Source: Gammaproteobacteria bacterium (lineage in GTDB: Bacteria; Pseudomonadota; Gammaproteobacteria; SZUA-152). Taken from it: DNA of 12,818 nucleotides. The notes below the pieces were generated by a model. The model was not told the origin of the DNA. It was given only the letters and a program-made list of their open reading frames with translations, and did no database searches. The stretch lies in the NCBI GenBank assembly GCA_030617485.1, contig JAUWVK010000032.1:1-12818 (forward strand). Reading direction: 5' to 3'. Below are positions 1 through 6,847 of the stretch, piece by piece (the stretch's first letter is position 1; every line of letters starts with the position of its first letter). The position numbers and the translations under genes are program-made.

Positions 1-28
1 TCGCTGCAAAGCGGTCATTCACTCTGGA

Positions 29-619
29 TCAATGCGTAGCTTTATCGCCCCAAATCGCCTTTAAACGTTGGTCGCGCCCACAATTCCAGCGATAGTAATT
101 GTAACGAACCGGATTATTTTCGGCATAATTCTGATGATAACTCTCTTTGCCCTTTATCGGATAAAACGTAGATGCACTTAATACCGGGGTAACAACCTTT
201 TTACCTGGGAATTGTTCAACCACTTTCTTACGAGATATATCAGCCAGTTTCTTTTCATTTTTATTTGCCACAAATATGGCGCTTAAATAACTAAAGCCCT
301 TGTCGCAAAATTGGCCTCTTGCGTCAAAGGGATCAACATTAACCCAGTAGTGATCCAGAAGGCCTTCGTAACTTATCTTTTCAGGATCATAGGTAACCTC
401 AATGGCTTCATAGTGTCCCTTGTGATTACCCCGGTAAGTCGGATTTTTTAAACTGCCACCCGTAAAGCCTGACACTACATTGGTTACACCTTTCAGCTTT
501 TCGAAATCTGATTCCATACACCAGAAGCAGCCGCCGGCAAACACGGCTTTATCAGCGGTAGCGTTCGAAGCTATACCCAAAAGCCCTGCCATTATTAAAA
601 ATACCCATATTTTTCTCAT
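29..619 (-). CDS. msrA: Exported peptide-methionine (S)-S-oxide reductase MsrA
   Basis: Reduces methionine-S-sulfoxide in oxidised proteins. The 196-residue product starts with a classical signal peptide: MRK, a hydrophobic core, and a likely cleavage after A22 in the ATA motif. The enzyme is therefore expected in the periplasm rather than the cytosol. The mature part opens with the GCFWC catalytic motif, in which C31 is the sulfoxide-attacking cysteine and C34 follows. GHYEAIEV is the conserved substrate-pocket segment around residues 68-75. Further cysteines at C105 (QFCDKG) and C180 (NCGRDQRL) are candidate resolving residues. There is no MsrB domain. The gene lies 42 bp after the DUF255 gene on the same strand, so co-transcription is likely. 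The family assignment is certain; the export is inferred from the N-terminus. Confidence 0.95.
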   Translation of the reverse strand: MRKIWVFLIMAGLLGIASNATADKAVFAGGCFWCMESDFEKLKGVTNVVSGFTGGSLKNPTYRGNHKGHYEAIEVTYDPEKISYEGLLDHYWVNVDPFDARGQFCDKGFSYLSAIFVANKNEKKLADISRKKVVEQFPGKKVVTPVLSASTFYPIKGKESYHQNYAENNPVRYNYYRWNCGRDQRLKAIWGDKATH

Positions 620-661
620 ATTTAGTTACTCTTTAAAATTATCTAAAATAAAAATCTCAAC

Positions 662-2506
662 TTATTTCCCCGAAAAATAATCTGCTATCACGGAAACTTG
701 TGTTGGATAGTCAAATGCTGCCCGATTGAGTTGAGAATGCCCTGCTTTCATGCCATCCCTAACCTTTTCTTTAAGAGCTTTGTCATCGGACTGTGTTGCC
801 AGCTCATTAGACACGCGAAGCAATACGCTAGAAGGGGATGGTAAAGGGCTTTCATCCATAATAGGCACGCCATACCCCGTCGGCAGCAGCGTTTGATCCG
901 AAAGACGCCAACCTGTTTTATCATGGAAACGTTTCCATGCATCATCTACCCAGCGTTTTGCCAGAACGTAGTCATTATCAGCTGGTGTGTGTTTCATAAA
1001 CATCGCCCAGGCCAGCAAACCTTGCGCTCCAAAGGCATAATCCTCAAGCCCAGCCTGCCCCAGCTCTCCAGACCTGCCTTTGGCTCGCCACAGACGTTTA
1101 CCATCCCACAAAATGTTCACGAAATAATCACGAATATTTTTCGCTGCAATTTTATATTTCTCACCATTTTCTAATTTTGCACCTTCAACCAGCGCCACCA
1201 GCGCAAGGCCATTCCATGCAGCAAGGTGCTTTCCATCAACAGGCAATTTTCGAAGCCCCCGAACTTTCAATAATTTTTTACGTGCTGATGAAAATAATTT
1301 TTGTGCTTCACTATTATTAAATTTAAGACTGTTCGCTGATTCATATAAAGTTGCCTGTAATCGTGGCAAATGACCCGCCTCAAAATCACTATGTCCATCT
1401 AATCCCCACATGTGCTTTAATAAAAGCAATTCTTTGGTATTGAGTATTTTTGATAATGTTTCATTTTCCCAGAGATAATAGCCACCTTCTACATTGGCAT
1501 CGTCTACTGCCGAAAAACTTGCAACCATTGCTCCAGAAGTACCCACCATTTCAGCTATCATAAAATCAAGCGTCTCACGCGCAACCAGCTCATAGTCAGA
1601 CCGATTGAATATTTTTGATGCTCGCAAATATAAGTGCGCCAACAAGGCGTTATCGTAAAGCATTTTTTCAAAATGGGGGGTCTGCCACCCAGGATCAACC
1701 GTGTAACGATAAAATCCACCACCAAGGTGATCACGCATTCCCTGGGACGCTATACTGTCCAAAGTAGTCACTAATAATTTTTCCAGGCGAGCATTGGGCT
1801 TTCTCTGAAATGCACTAAGTAAACTATCCAGCTGAGGCACCATAGGAAATTTTGTTTGCTGACCAAAACCTCCTGACATTTCATCTGTAAGGCGCAAAGC
1901 CTGACTCACCATAATAGCCTCGTACCGTTCAGCTTCTTTTTTACTAATAAGCAATTCCGGCTTTGCTGCCAGCCCTGCCATGTCCGCTGCTGCACGCGCG
2001 GCCGCCTGTTTATAATAAGCAGGAGATTGTTGCCATTTGCTTTGTAATTCTTGCAGTAAAATCATAAATTGTTGCGCTGGCAAATACGTCATACCCACCA
2101 GCGGATGTCCTTCTGGTGTCAAAAATACATTCAGAGGCCAACCAGCAGAGCCTCGCGTTCGGGTCACAAAATCGATGAGATATGCATCCAAAGCCGGATT
2201 TAATTCCCGATCAACCTTCACTGATATGAAATGATCATTAAGCTGTTTTGCAATTTTTTTATCGCTATAACTCTCGCGCTGCATCACATGGCACCAATGA
2301 CATGAGAAATACCCAATAGAGACAAACACCAGTTTATTTTCTTTTTTGGCGCGAGCTAAAACATCAGCGGTCCACGATTGCCAGTCCACCGGGTCATCAC
2401 CATGCATAGCGAGGTATGGTGAATCATGGCCACTCAATTGGTTACCCGCAAAAAGTTGCGGGGGTAGAAGTCCTATAATAAACAGGGCAATTATGGTTTT
2501 CAGCAC
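662..2506 (-). CDS. Exported DUF255 (YyaL/SPATA20-like) thioredoxin-fold protein
   Basis: From the GTG at 2506 the product is 614 residues. It carries an N-terminal signal peptide (MLKTIIALF...PPQLFA) and then the DUF255 thioredoxin-like domain. The signatures are SPYL...DPVDW, a CHWC motif at C69-C72 followed by HVM, and VDRE. The remainder is the family's helical barrel-like part, with GGFGQQTKFP (about 212-221), HLGGGFYRY, PHFEKMLYDNA (about 277-287) and WNGLAL. Biochemical function is poorly known for the family; the CxxC suggests a redox role. Most homologues I know are longer (about 670-690 residues) and cytosolic, so the signal peptide is notable. The downstream neighbour is exported MsrA, for which this could supply electrons or folding help (inference). 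An in-frame GTG at 2527 would add seven residues, but AAGGAG lies inside that stretch at an ideal distance from 2506. Confidence 0.88.
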   Translation of the reverse strand: MLKTIIALFIIGLLPPQLFAGNQLSGHDSPYLAMHGDDPVDWQSWTADVLARAKKENKLVFVSIGYFSCHWCHVMQRESYSDKKIAKQLNDHFISVKVDRELNPALDAYLIDFVTRTRGSAGWPLNVFLTPEGHPLVGMTYLPAQQFMILLQELQSKWQQSPAYYKQAAARAAADMAGLAAKPELLISKKEAERYEAIMVSQALRLTDEMSGGFGQQTKFPMVPQLDSLLSAFQRKPNARLEKLLVTTLDSIASQGMRDHLGGGFYRYTVDPGWQTPHFEKMLYDNALLAHLYLRASKIFNRSDYELVARETLDFMIAEMVGTSGAMVASFSAVDDANVEGGYYLWENETLSKILNTKELLLLKHMWGLDGHSDFEAGHLPRLQATLYESANSLKFNNSEAQKLFSSARKKLLKVRGLRKLPVDGKHLAAWNGLALVALVEGAKLENGEKYKIAAKNIRDYFVNILWDGKRLWRAKGRSGELGQAGLEDYAFGAQGLLAWAMFMKHTPADNDYVLAKRWVDDAWKRFHDKTGWRLSDQTLLPTGYGVPIMDESPLPSPSSVLLRVSNELATQSDDKALKEKVRDGMKAGHSQLNRAAFDYPTQVSVIADYFSGK

Positions 2507-2725
2507 AACGGAAGGTCTCCTTTTCACGTCAGATAATAGCCCATAGATTACCTGACTCAGATTTTGTTACGCCAACTCTACTATTGCTTACATATCTGAC
2601 GGGAACTTATGGTAATTCAGGACCTCAAAACCAACAAATACCCTTTATTTACCACGTATTACTTACCCTAAAGGGGTGCTAAACTACAAACAATTGTTAT
2701 TAATGTTAGTTATCGGAGCCAGAAC
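2507..2725. promoter_or_regulatory. Divergent intergenic region with repeated TCAGAT motifs
   Basis: This 219-bp region separates the minus-strand DUF255-msrA pair from the plus-strand Fe-S carrier gene, so it must hold both promoters. TCAGAT occurs at 2529-2534 and 2557-2562 and in inverse form at 2594-2599. The outer two belong to a perfect 9-bp inverted repeat (2527-2535 and 2593-2601). A 10-bp palindrome, AACAATTGTT, lies at 2689-2698, about 30 bases before the Fe-S carrier start. No pair of -35/-10 hexamers is convincing on either strand. Operator function is inference. Confidence 0.4.
2517..2522 (-). promoter_or_regulatory. Ribosome-binding site deciding the DUF255 gene start
   Basis: AAGGAG is read on the minus strand, with 10 nt between it and the GTG at 2506. 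The alternative upstream GTG (2527) has no Shine-Dalgarno-like sequence before it. Using 2506 also leaves a cleaner signal peptide start. Confidence 0.6.
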
Positions 2726-3106
2726 ATGAGTGCCTTACCTGAATTCAACACCACGATAGTCGATGAAATTAAAGTCATGCCTGCTGCCCACGAGAAACTA
2801 GTGGAACTGTTAAATTCTGAAGAAGAAATTAATGGCGTGCGTATTTTTGTTTCCGGCGGAGGTTGTGGCGGCATGACTTATGGGATGACGTTTTCCGAAG
2901 CCCCTCTGGCGCACGACAGCATTCTCGAGCAAGATGGCCTCACCCTTTATGTTGATGCCGTTGCTCTAAGCTTTCTCTCTGGCGTGGAAATCGACTTTGT
3001 ACAACAGGGTATGGGCGCAAGCTTTGTCTTTAAAAATGCCTTTGCTGCTACTGGTGGATCTGGCACTTGCGGTGCCTGTGGTTCTGCAGGTGGCGGTTGC
3101 GCTTAA
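2726..3106 (+). CDS. IscA/HesB family (A-type) iron-sulfur carrier protein
   Basis: A-type carriers receive Fe-S clusters from the scaffold and pass them to apo-enzymes in the cytosol. The 126-residue product has the family core: VRIFVSGGGCGG with ligand cysteine C47, the following YGMTF, and the DAVALSFLSGVEIDF segment matching the conserved 'D..S..YL.G..IDY' stretch. The C-terminus carries C115, C118 and C125 (CGAC, then GGGCA), whereas IscA, SufA and ErpA have a CxC pair. Cluster binding is likely, but the ligand geometry may differ. A GGAG ribosome-binding site sits 7 nt before the ATG. The ATP-grasp gene follows after 29 bp on the same strand. It is not clearly IscA, ErpA or SufA, so I give no symbol. 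Confidence 0.87.
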   Translation: MSALPEFNTTIVDEIKVMPAAHEKLVELLNSEEEINGVRIFVSGGGCGGMTYGMTFSEAPLAHDSILEQDGLTLYVDAVALSFLSGVEIDFVQQGMGASFVFKNAFAATGGSGTCGACGSAGGGCA

Positions 3107-3135
3107 CCACACAATTTTCCGTAACCCCGGCATAA

Positions 3136-4407
3136 ATGCCAAACTCTAAACGTGATCAGCAACGTCTGTTGCTGATCGCACCTCACAGCTCGTATCGAAT
3201 TGCTCCTTACATATCCGCTGCCCAAAAATTGGGGGTCGAAATAACGGTTGCCTCTACCAGCGAGCACTCACTAGTTGGTGAAGTGGCTGGAGGGCTACGC
3301 ATTAATCTTGATATTTCTAACAATAATTTAGAACTGGCGCTTGAGCCAATATTAAAGGCTCATCAGGAAAAACCTTTTACTGGCATCATTGCCACTGACG
3401 ATAGCGCCGTTTCTCTCGCGTCATATGCGGCCAGGGCTTTAAAATTACCTCATAATTCGCCAGAAGCCATACAGTTAACCCACCGTAAAGATCTAGCCCG
3501 CGCCTGCCTGCAACAACACGGCGTACCGGTTCCGGAATACCTACGTATTGATTTATCTGCTGATATCACCAAACAGTGTTCTAATATTAATTACCCCTGC
3601 GTCATCAAACCATTAAGCCTTTCTGGCAGTCGCGGTGTAATTCGCGTCGATGATGCAGAGGCTTGTGTTGCCGCCTGCAAACGTATTCAAAAAATTGTTT
3701 GGGATATTGTTGATGAAGAATCTCAACGTTACCTGCTAATAGAAAGCTACATACCTGGAGCTGAAGTTGCCGTGGAGGCAATGCTCAACAATGGACAATT
3801 GCAAATACTTGCCCTGTTTGATAAACCCGACCCGTTGGAAGGCCCCTATTTCGAAGAGACCTATTACATTACTCCTTCACGTTTACCCAAACACCAACAA
3901 GAACTCATCGCTCAACGCGTAACCGATGCCTGCACTGCTTATGGCTTAGTAAACGGGCCCGTGCATGCCGAACTCAGATTACACGATGGCGAAGCCTGGA
4001 TTTTAGAAATTGCTGCACGAACCATTGGGGGTCAGTGCGCACAATTACTTCGGCAAGGCACCGGGTACGGACTGGAGGAGTTGGTCATTGCTCAGGCAAC
4101 AGGACAACATTTATCAACTAATGTTAACGATAAAGCGGCCGGAGTATTAATGATCCCGATACCTGAAGCAGGAATTTTACGTCGGGTAGAGGGGCTTGGC
4201 GCTGCGAGACGTGTAACGCATATTTTAGATGTAGAAATTAGTGTACGTGATGGTTACGAACTTATTCCCCTGCCAGAAGGTGCGGCCTATTTGGGGTTTA
4301 TTTTTGCTCAGGGACCTGATCCGAAGAGTGTTGAAAATGCGCTACGTAAAGCTCATGCCTGCTTGAGGTTTGTAACCGCTCCGGTTTGGAAGCTAACCAG
4401 CGCCTGA
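3136..4407 (+). CDS. ATP-grasp ligase with L-amino-acid-ligase-type C-terminal domain
   Basis: ATP-grasp enzymes activate a carboxylate as an acyl-phosphate and join it to an amine or thiol. The 423-residue product has an N-terminal pre-ATP-grasp domain (RLLLIAPHSSYRIAPYI, residues 10-26). HRKDLAR (116-122) and PCVIKPL with K158 come next, then the glycine/serine loop SGSRGV (163-168). E203 and E210 lie in the LIESYIPGAE segment, and the metal-binding acids are in HAEL (E279) and LEIAARTIGG (E291, R295). From about residue 335 the PIPEAGILRRVEG and PLPEGAAYLGFIFA segments resemble the C-terminal domain of the BacD/YwfE-like L-amino acid ligases. The substrate cannot be read from sequence. A stop codon lies directly before the ATG, so this is the first possible start. 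It has no clear ribosome-binding site, and a strong hairpin covers codons 6-15. It is probably co-transcribed with the Fe-S carrier. Confidence 0.88.
   Translation: MPNSKRDQQRLLLIAPHSSYRIAPYISAAQKLGVEITVASTSEHSLVGEVAGGLRINLDISNNNLELALEPILKAHQEKPFTGIIATDDSAVSLASYAARALKLPHNSPEAIQLTHRKDLARACLQQHGVPVPEYLRIDLSADITKQCSNINYPCVIKPLSLSGSRGVIRVDDAEACVAACKRIQKIVWDIVDEESQRYLLIESYIPGAEVAVEAMLNNGQLQILALFDKPDPLEGPYFEETYYITPSRLPKHQQELIAQRVTDACTAYGLVNGPVHAELRLHDGEAWILEIAARTIGGQCAQLLRQGTGYGLEELVIAQATGQHLSTNVNDKAAGVLMIPIPEAGILRRVEGLGAARRVTHILDVEISVRDGYELIPLPEGAAYLGFIFAQGPDPKSVENALRKAHACLRFVTAPVWKLTSA
3152..3179 (+). promoter_or_regulatory. Strong hairpin inside the first codons of the ATP-grasp gene
   Basis: GATCAGCAAC (3154-3163) and GTTGCTGATC (3168-3177) are perfect inverted arms around the 4-nt loop GTCT. 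In RNA the stem extends by a U-G pair (3153/3178) and a G-C pair (3152/3179), giving 12 pairs. It begins 16 nt after the A of the start codon, within the footprint of an initiating ribosome. No run of T follows, so it is not an intrinsic terminator. The structure is seen directly; a role in limiting translation is inference. Confidence 0.6.
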
Positions 4408-4442
4408 ACTAAGCTCGGGACACTTAACACAAACGAAAAATC

Positions 4443-4727
4443 TTATTTTTTTGCACCTGGTGGTTTAAAGCCTTCAGGCAGGTCGCCCATCTCACCTTCC
4501 TTAAACAAGAAGCCCAGCATGTGTTTTTCAATCACTTCCACGCTTGCAGCATCAGCAGTGCTAAGACCGTTTTCATTGATTATCATGGTCAGGCGTTCCA
4601 GCCATTGTTGCCAGCCTTCTTTTGAGACATTCTCATAAATACGCTGTCCCAGCTCACCCGGGTGAGGAACGATATCAAGACCTTCTGCCTCTGCTTTCAA
4701 CACTACACACTGTACTAACCTTGCCAT
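4443..4727 (-). CDS. yggX: Probable Fe(2+)-trafficking protein YggX
   Basis: A small cytosolic protein linked in enteric bacteria to iron handling and protection of Fe-S enzymes against oxidative damage. The 94-residue product aligns along its whole length with E. coli YggX. It shares C7 near the N-terminus (MARLVQC), the AEG segment, PGELGQRIYENVSKEGW, the QW...MIINEN segment and the C-terminal FLF...EGF pattern. I chose the ATG at 4727 because GAGGA precedes it by 8 nt and the family starts here; an in-frame TTG at 4742 would overlap that site. It is transcribed towards the ATP-grasp gene, with 35 bp between the two stops, and away from tatC, which lies upstream on the same strand. Its own promoter is plausible. 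The nearby Fe-S carrier fits an iron/oxidative-stress theme, but the two are not in one operon. Confidence 0.93.
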   Translation of the reverse strand: MARLVQCVVLKAEAEGLDIVPHPGELGQRIYENVSKEGWQQWLERLTMIINENGLSTADAASVEVIEKHMLGFLFKEGEMGDLPEGFKPPGAKK

Positions 4728-4765
4728 GCGGCGATTCCTCAATTATTTATGACTGCTGACAACTG

Positions 4766-4796
4766 ATTATAACTGACTGTGTATGCAAGCTGTTAA
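4766..4796 (-). promoter_or_regulatory. Candidate sigma-70 promoter for yggX
   Basis: On the minus strand, TTAACA (4796-4791) matches the -35 consensus at 5 of 6 positions, and TATAAT (4771-4766) is a perfect -10. The spacer is 19 nt, longer than the usual 17, so strength is uncertain. Transcription would begin about 30 nt before the yggX ATG. Confidence 0.45.
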
Positions 4797-4799
4797 CCC

Positions 4800-4825
4800 A
4801 TATTTTGTGTGGGATATTTTGTGTG
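4800..4825. repeat. 12-bp direct repeat just after tatC
   Basis: ATATTTTGTGTG occurs at 4800-4811 and again at 4814-4825, separated by GG, immediately beyond the tatC stop codon. No stem typical of a terminator is visible. It may be replication slippage or a protein site; I cannot tell. Confidence 0.5.
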
Positions 4826-4830
4826 AGTAA

Positions 4831-5952
4831 CTATTTCGTTTTGTCGTCTTTTGATGTGGAATCCGGCACTGGTTCAGAGGCATCCTGTTCTGCATCGTCT
4901 TCTTGCGCTTCTTCAGCTTCAATACGATCCAGCTCGGCATCCATTTCAGCCTCGGTTAGGGGTTCAAATTCCTGATGACCGCTTTCGTTGGAATTATCAT
5001 CGTCGCCATTTAAATCACCATAAGCATTGTCATCAATGGATTCCATCCTGTCTGTTTCATGCTCGCCATCCTCCGCGGACTCATGAGCATCTGAAAATGA
5101 AGGCTCAACTCGGCCCCCGTTTCCTGCAGCTGCTGTTGCCATACTGGCACCCGCAGCAACATTTTTTTCTGTGTCATCTTCCTCTGATGTCTTTTCTGAT
5201 ACTTCTTCTGAGGTTCTGTCTTTTGTGTACCAACGTGAAAAAATCAATCCTAATTCAAACAATATCCACATTGGAAACGCAAGCAAAGTTTGAGATATCA
5301 CATCGGGTGGCGTCAGCAACATGCCGAATACAAAAGCGCCAACAATTATATAAGGGCGCTTTTTTGCCAGGTCTTCTGCCGTTGCCATACCACTCCACAC
5401 CACAAGGATAGTGGCGATCGGCACCTCAAACGCAAGCCCAAATGCAAAAAACATTTTCAACACAAAATCAAGATAACGGCTGATGTCCGTCATCACCGCA
5501 ACACCTTCAGGTGCGACACCGGTGAGAAAACCAAACACCAACGGGAATACCACAAAGTACGCAAAGGACATACCCGCATAAAACAACAAGGTGCTGGAAA
5601 ATAGCAGAGGAAATACCAGACGTTGTTCGCGCTGATACAAGCCTGGCGCTATAAAGCCCCATGCCTGGTACAAAATAAACGGCACGGTGACAAAAACAGA
5701 TAACACGAGGGTTAACTTAAAGGGAGTTAAAAAGGGTGAAGCCACCTCAGTGGCAATCATGCTGGTACCTTCCGGCATATGGCGTAACAGGGGTTCCGCC
5801 AGAAAAGTATAAAGATCATTTGCAAATGCAAACAAAGCTAAAAATATTAACACTACCGCGAGAACTACCCGCAACAGCCGATCACGCAACTCAATCAAAT
5901 GCTGCACGAAGGGTTGTTCACTAATTGGCGGGAATTCTTTGGGCTCAGTCAT
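4831..5952 (-). CDS. tatC: Twin-arginine translocase subunit TatC with long acidic tail
   Basis: TatC is the inner-membrane receptor that, with TatB, recognises twin-arginine signal peptides. Residues 1-243 match E. coli TatC closely. They show the cytosolic N-terminus with [11 protein letters not shown], six membrane segments (roughly 27-44, 75-97, 117-139, 160-185, 200-215 and 220-238), and the first cytosolic loop [13 protein letters not shown] carrying the signal-recognition glutamate at E109. [16 protein letters not shown] and LLTPPDV also match. The ATG at 5952 overlaps the end of tatB by 8 bp. A start at 6000 would add 16 residues that resemble no TatC N-terminus. The total is 373 residues against 258 in E. 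coli. Residues 245-373 form a low-complexity tail with 44 Asp/Glu and only 9 Lys/Arg, plus a possible helix near 332-350. Confidence 0.96.
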   Translation of the reverse strand: MTEPKEFPPISEQPFVQHLIELRDRLLRVVLAVVLIFLALFAFANDLYTFLAEPLLRHMPEGTSMIATEVASPFLTPFKLTLVLSVFVTVPFILYQAWGFIAPGLYQREQRLVFPLLFSSTLLFYAGMSFAYFVVFPLVFGFLTGVAPEGVAVMTDISRYLDFVLKMFFAFGLAFEVPIATILVVWSGMATAEDLAKKRPYIIVGAFVFGMLLTPPDVISQTLLAFPMWILFELGLIFSRWYTKDRTSEEVSEKTSEEDDTEKNVAAGASMATAAAGNGGRVEPSFSDAHESAEDGEHETDRMESIDDNAYGDLNGDDDNSNESGHQEFEPLTEAEMDAELDRIEAEEAQEDDAEQDASEPVPDSTSKDDKTK

Positions 5953-6358
5953 GCTTTTGTTCAGCATTATGTTCTTGCGTGTTGTCGCTAGCAGCATCAC
6001 TAGAAATATCGCTAACAGTTTCGCCAGAAGGTTTGTTAGCGCTTTCGTCTGACACTGCTTTCACAAGGTAGTCAGATTTTGCACGCGGTACGGGTTTACG
6101 GCTATCTTCGTCAGAAGTTTTAGTTTCCAGAATTTCATGCACAGACTGGAGGTTGGTCTGTTCTTCCAACAAGCGTTTGAGTTCATCGGCTTTGCCGACT
6201 TCAGCATTAATATCATTCTTAACACTGCTCACAAATCGCCTGGCACTGCCAACCCATTTACCTGCAGTGCGCGCAACACCGGGCAACCGCTCTGGCCCTA
6301 TAACCAACAAGGCCACAACGCCAATTAAACTCAACTCCCAGAATCCTATATCAAACAT
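5945..6358 (-). CDS. tatB: Twin-arginine translocase subunit TatB
   Basis: TatB pairs with TatC in the substrate-receptor complex of the Tat export pathway. The 137-residue product has the typical MFDIGFWE start with the conserved polar residue E8. A single membrane helix follows to about residue 20, then the GPERLP hinge (G21, P22). An amphipathic helix ([18 protein letters not shown]) and a hydrophilic, poorly conserved tail complete it. The start is clear from the family N-terminus although the ribosome-binding site is weak. It overlaps tatC by 8 bp but lies 166 bp after tatA, an unusually wide gap. Confidence 0.95.
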   Translation of the reverse strand: MFDIGFWELSLIGVVALLVIGPERLPGVARTAGKWVGSARRFVSSVKNDINAEVGKADELKRLLEEQTNLQSVHEILETKTSDEDSRKPVPRAKSDYLVKAVSDESANKPSGETVSDISSDAASDNTQEHNAEQKHD

Positions 6359-6382
6359 GTTTGGTCATTCTTGTGATTAAGA

Positions 6383-6408
6383 GTCATGATAAAAGGTCGT
6401 GATAAAAG
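6383..6408. repeat. Tandem 13-bp repeat in the tatA-tatB gap
   Basis: GTCATGATAAAAG (6383-6395) is followed directly by GTCGTGATAAAAG (6396-6408), 12 of 13 bases identical. It lies 25 bases before the tatB start codon (minus-strand sense). Function is unknown. Confidence 0.5.
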
Positions 6409-6446
6409 AATGGTAGTGGATCTAATAATGAGAGGGCGTTGTAACC

Positions 6447-6464
6447 AGGCATAGCGTTATGCCT
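6447..6464 (-). promoter_or_regulatory. Hairpin between tatA and tatB
   Basis: AGGCATA and TATGCCT form a perfect 7-bp stem around a 4-nt loop, midway in the 166-bp gap. No T-run follows on the transcribed strand, so a simple terminator is unlikely. It could mark an RNA processing or 3'-end stabilising site that separates tatA output from tatBC (inference). Confidence 0.4.
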
Positions 6465-6524
6465 CTATCAACAATTAACATATCAATGTGGATACTATCT
6501 TTGCCGCTACACCTTAAACAACAT

Positions 6525-6764
6525 TTAATCCTTTGAAGTTGATTTGTTGGTGGTCTTGGAAGTTACTTCACCTTCGATCACGTCACTCTCTTCTTTTTTC
6601 AGAAGGGATGAATCATCTTTTTTAGTTTCTTCATCGCCCATTGCCGATTTAAATCCTTTCACAGCAGAACCCAGATCGCCACCAACATTGCGAAGACGCT
6701 TTGCGCCAAACAATACAAGCACGATGACCAGAATAATAACTAACTGCCAAATACTAATTCCCAT
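6525..6764 (-). CDS. tatA: Twin-arginine translocase subunit TatA
   Basis: TatA oligomerises in the inner membrane to form the transient path for folded Tat substrates. The 79-residue product begins [20 protein letters not shown], very like E. coli TatA, with a polar glutamine (Q7) in the membrane helix and the FGAKRL hinge (F19, G20). An amphipathic helix ([15 protein letters not shown]) and a charged tail end it. GGAG lies 7 nt before the ATG. It is first of the three tat genes in transcription order and follows the HIT gene by 83 bp, so read-through from the his genes or its own promoter in that gap are both possible. Confidence 0.96.
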   Translation of the reverse strand: MGISIWQLVIILVIVLVLFGAKRLRNVGGDLGSAVKGFKSAMGDEETKKDDSSLLKKEESDVIEGEVTSKTTNKSTSKD

Positions 6765-6847
6765 TTTTAATCTCCAAATTCACGCTGTTGTCTAACTAAC
6801 GGTGAAAACAACTATAAACAATTTCAATTAACTAACTGTATAAAAAA

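Noticed and set aside
2666..2675. CCCTAAAGGG as an operator for the Fe-S carrier gene
   Set aside because: Only a 4-bp symmetric core; it does not match an IscR or Fur site I could recognise with confidence.
4436..4450. AAAAAT/ATTTTT inverted repeat between the converging ATP-grasp and yggX genes as a terminator
   Set aside because: The stem is only A-T pairs with a 3-nt loop and overlaps the yggX stop codon; it is unlikely to be stable.
4851..5411. A 186-codon open frame on the plus strand, opposite tatC
   Set aside because: It is antisense to the acidic TatC tail and core, and its composition (rich in His, Leu and Pro) is what the reverse complement of such a tail gives. No family resemblance is visible.
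6507..6524. A five-codon mini-gene (MLFKV) directly after the tatA stop, preceded by AAGGA
   Set aside because: It is too short to distinguish from chance, and the purine stretch is part of the last tatA codons.
6793..6836. Direct repeat TAACTAAC (6793-6800 and 6829-6836) before tatA
   Set aside because: Eight AT-rich bases recurring in an AT-rich gap are expected by chance.
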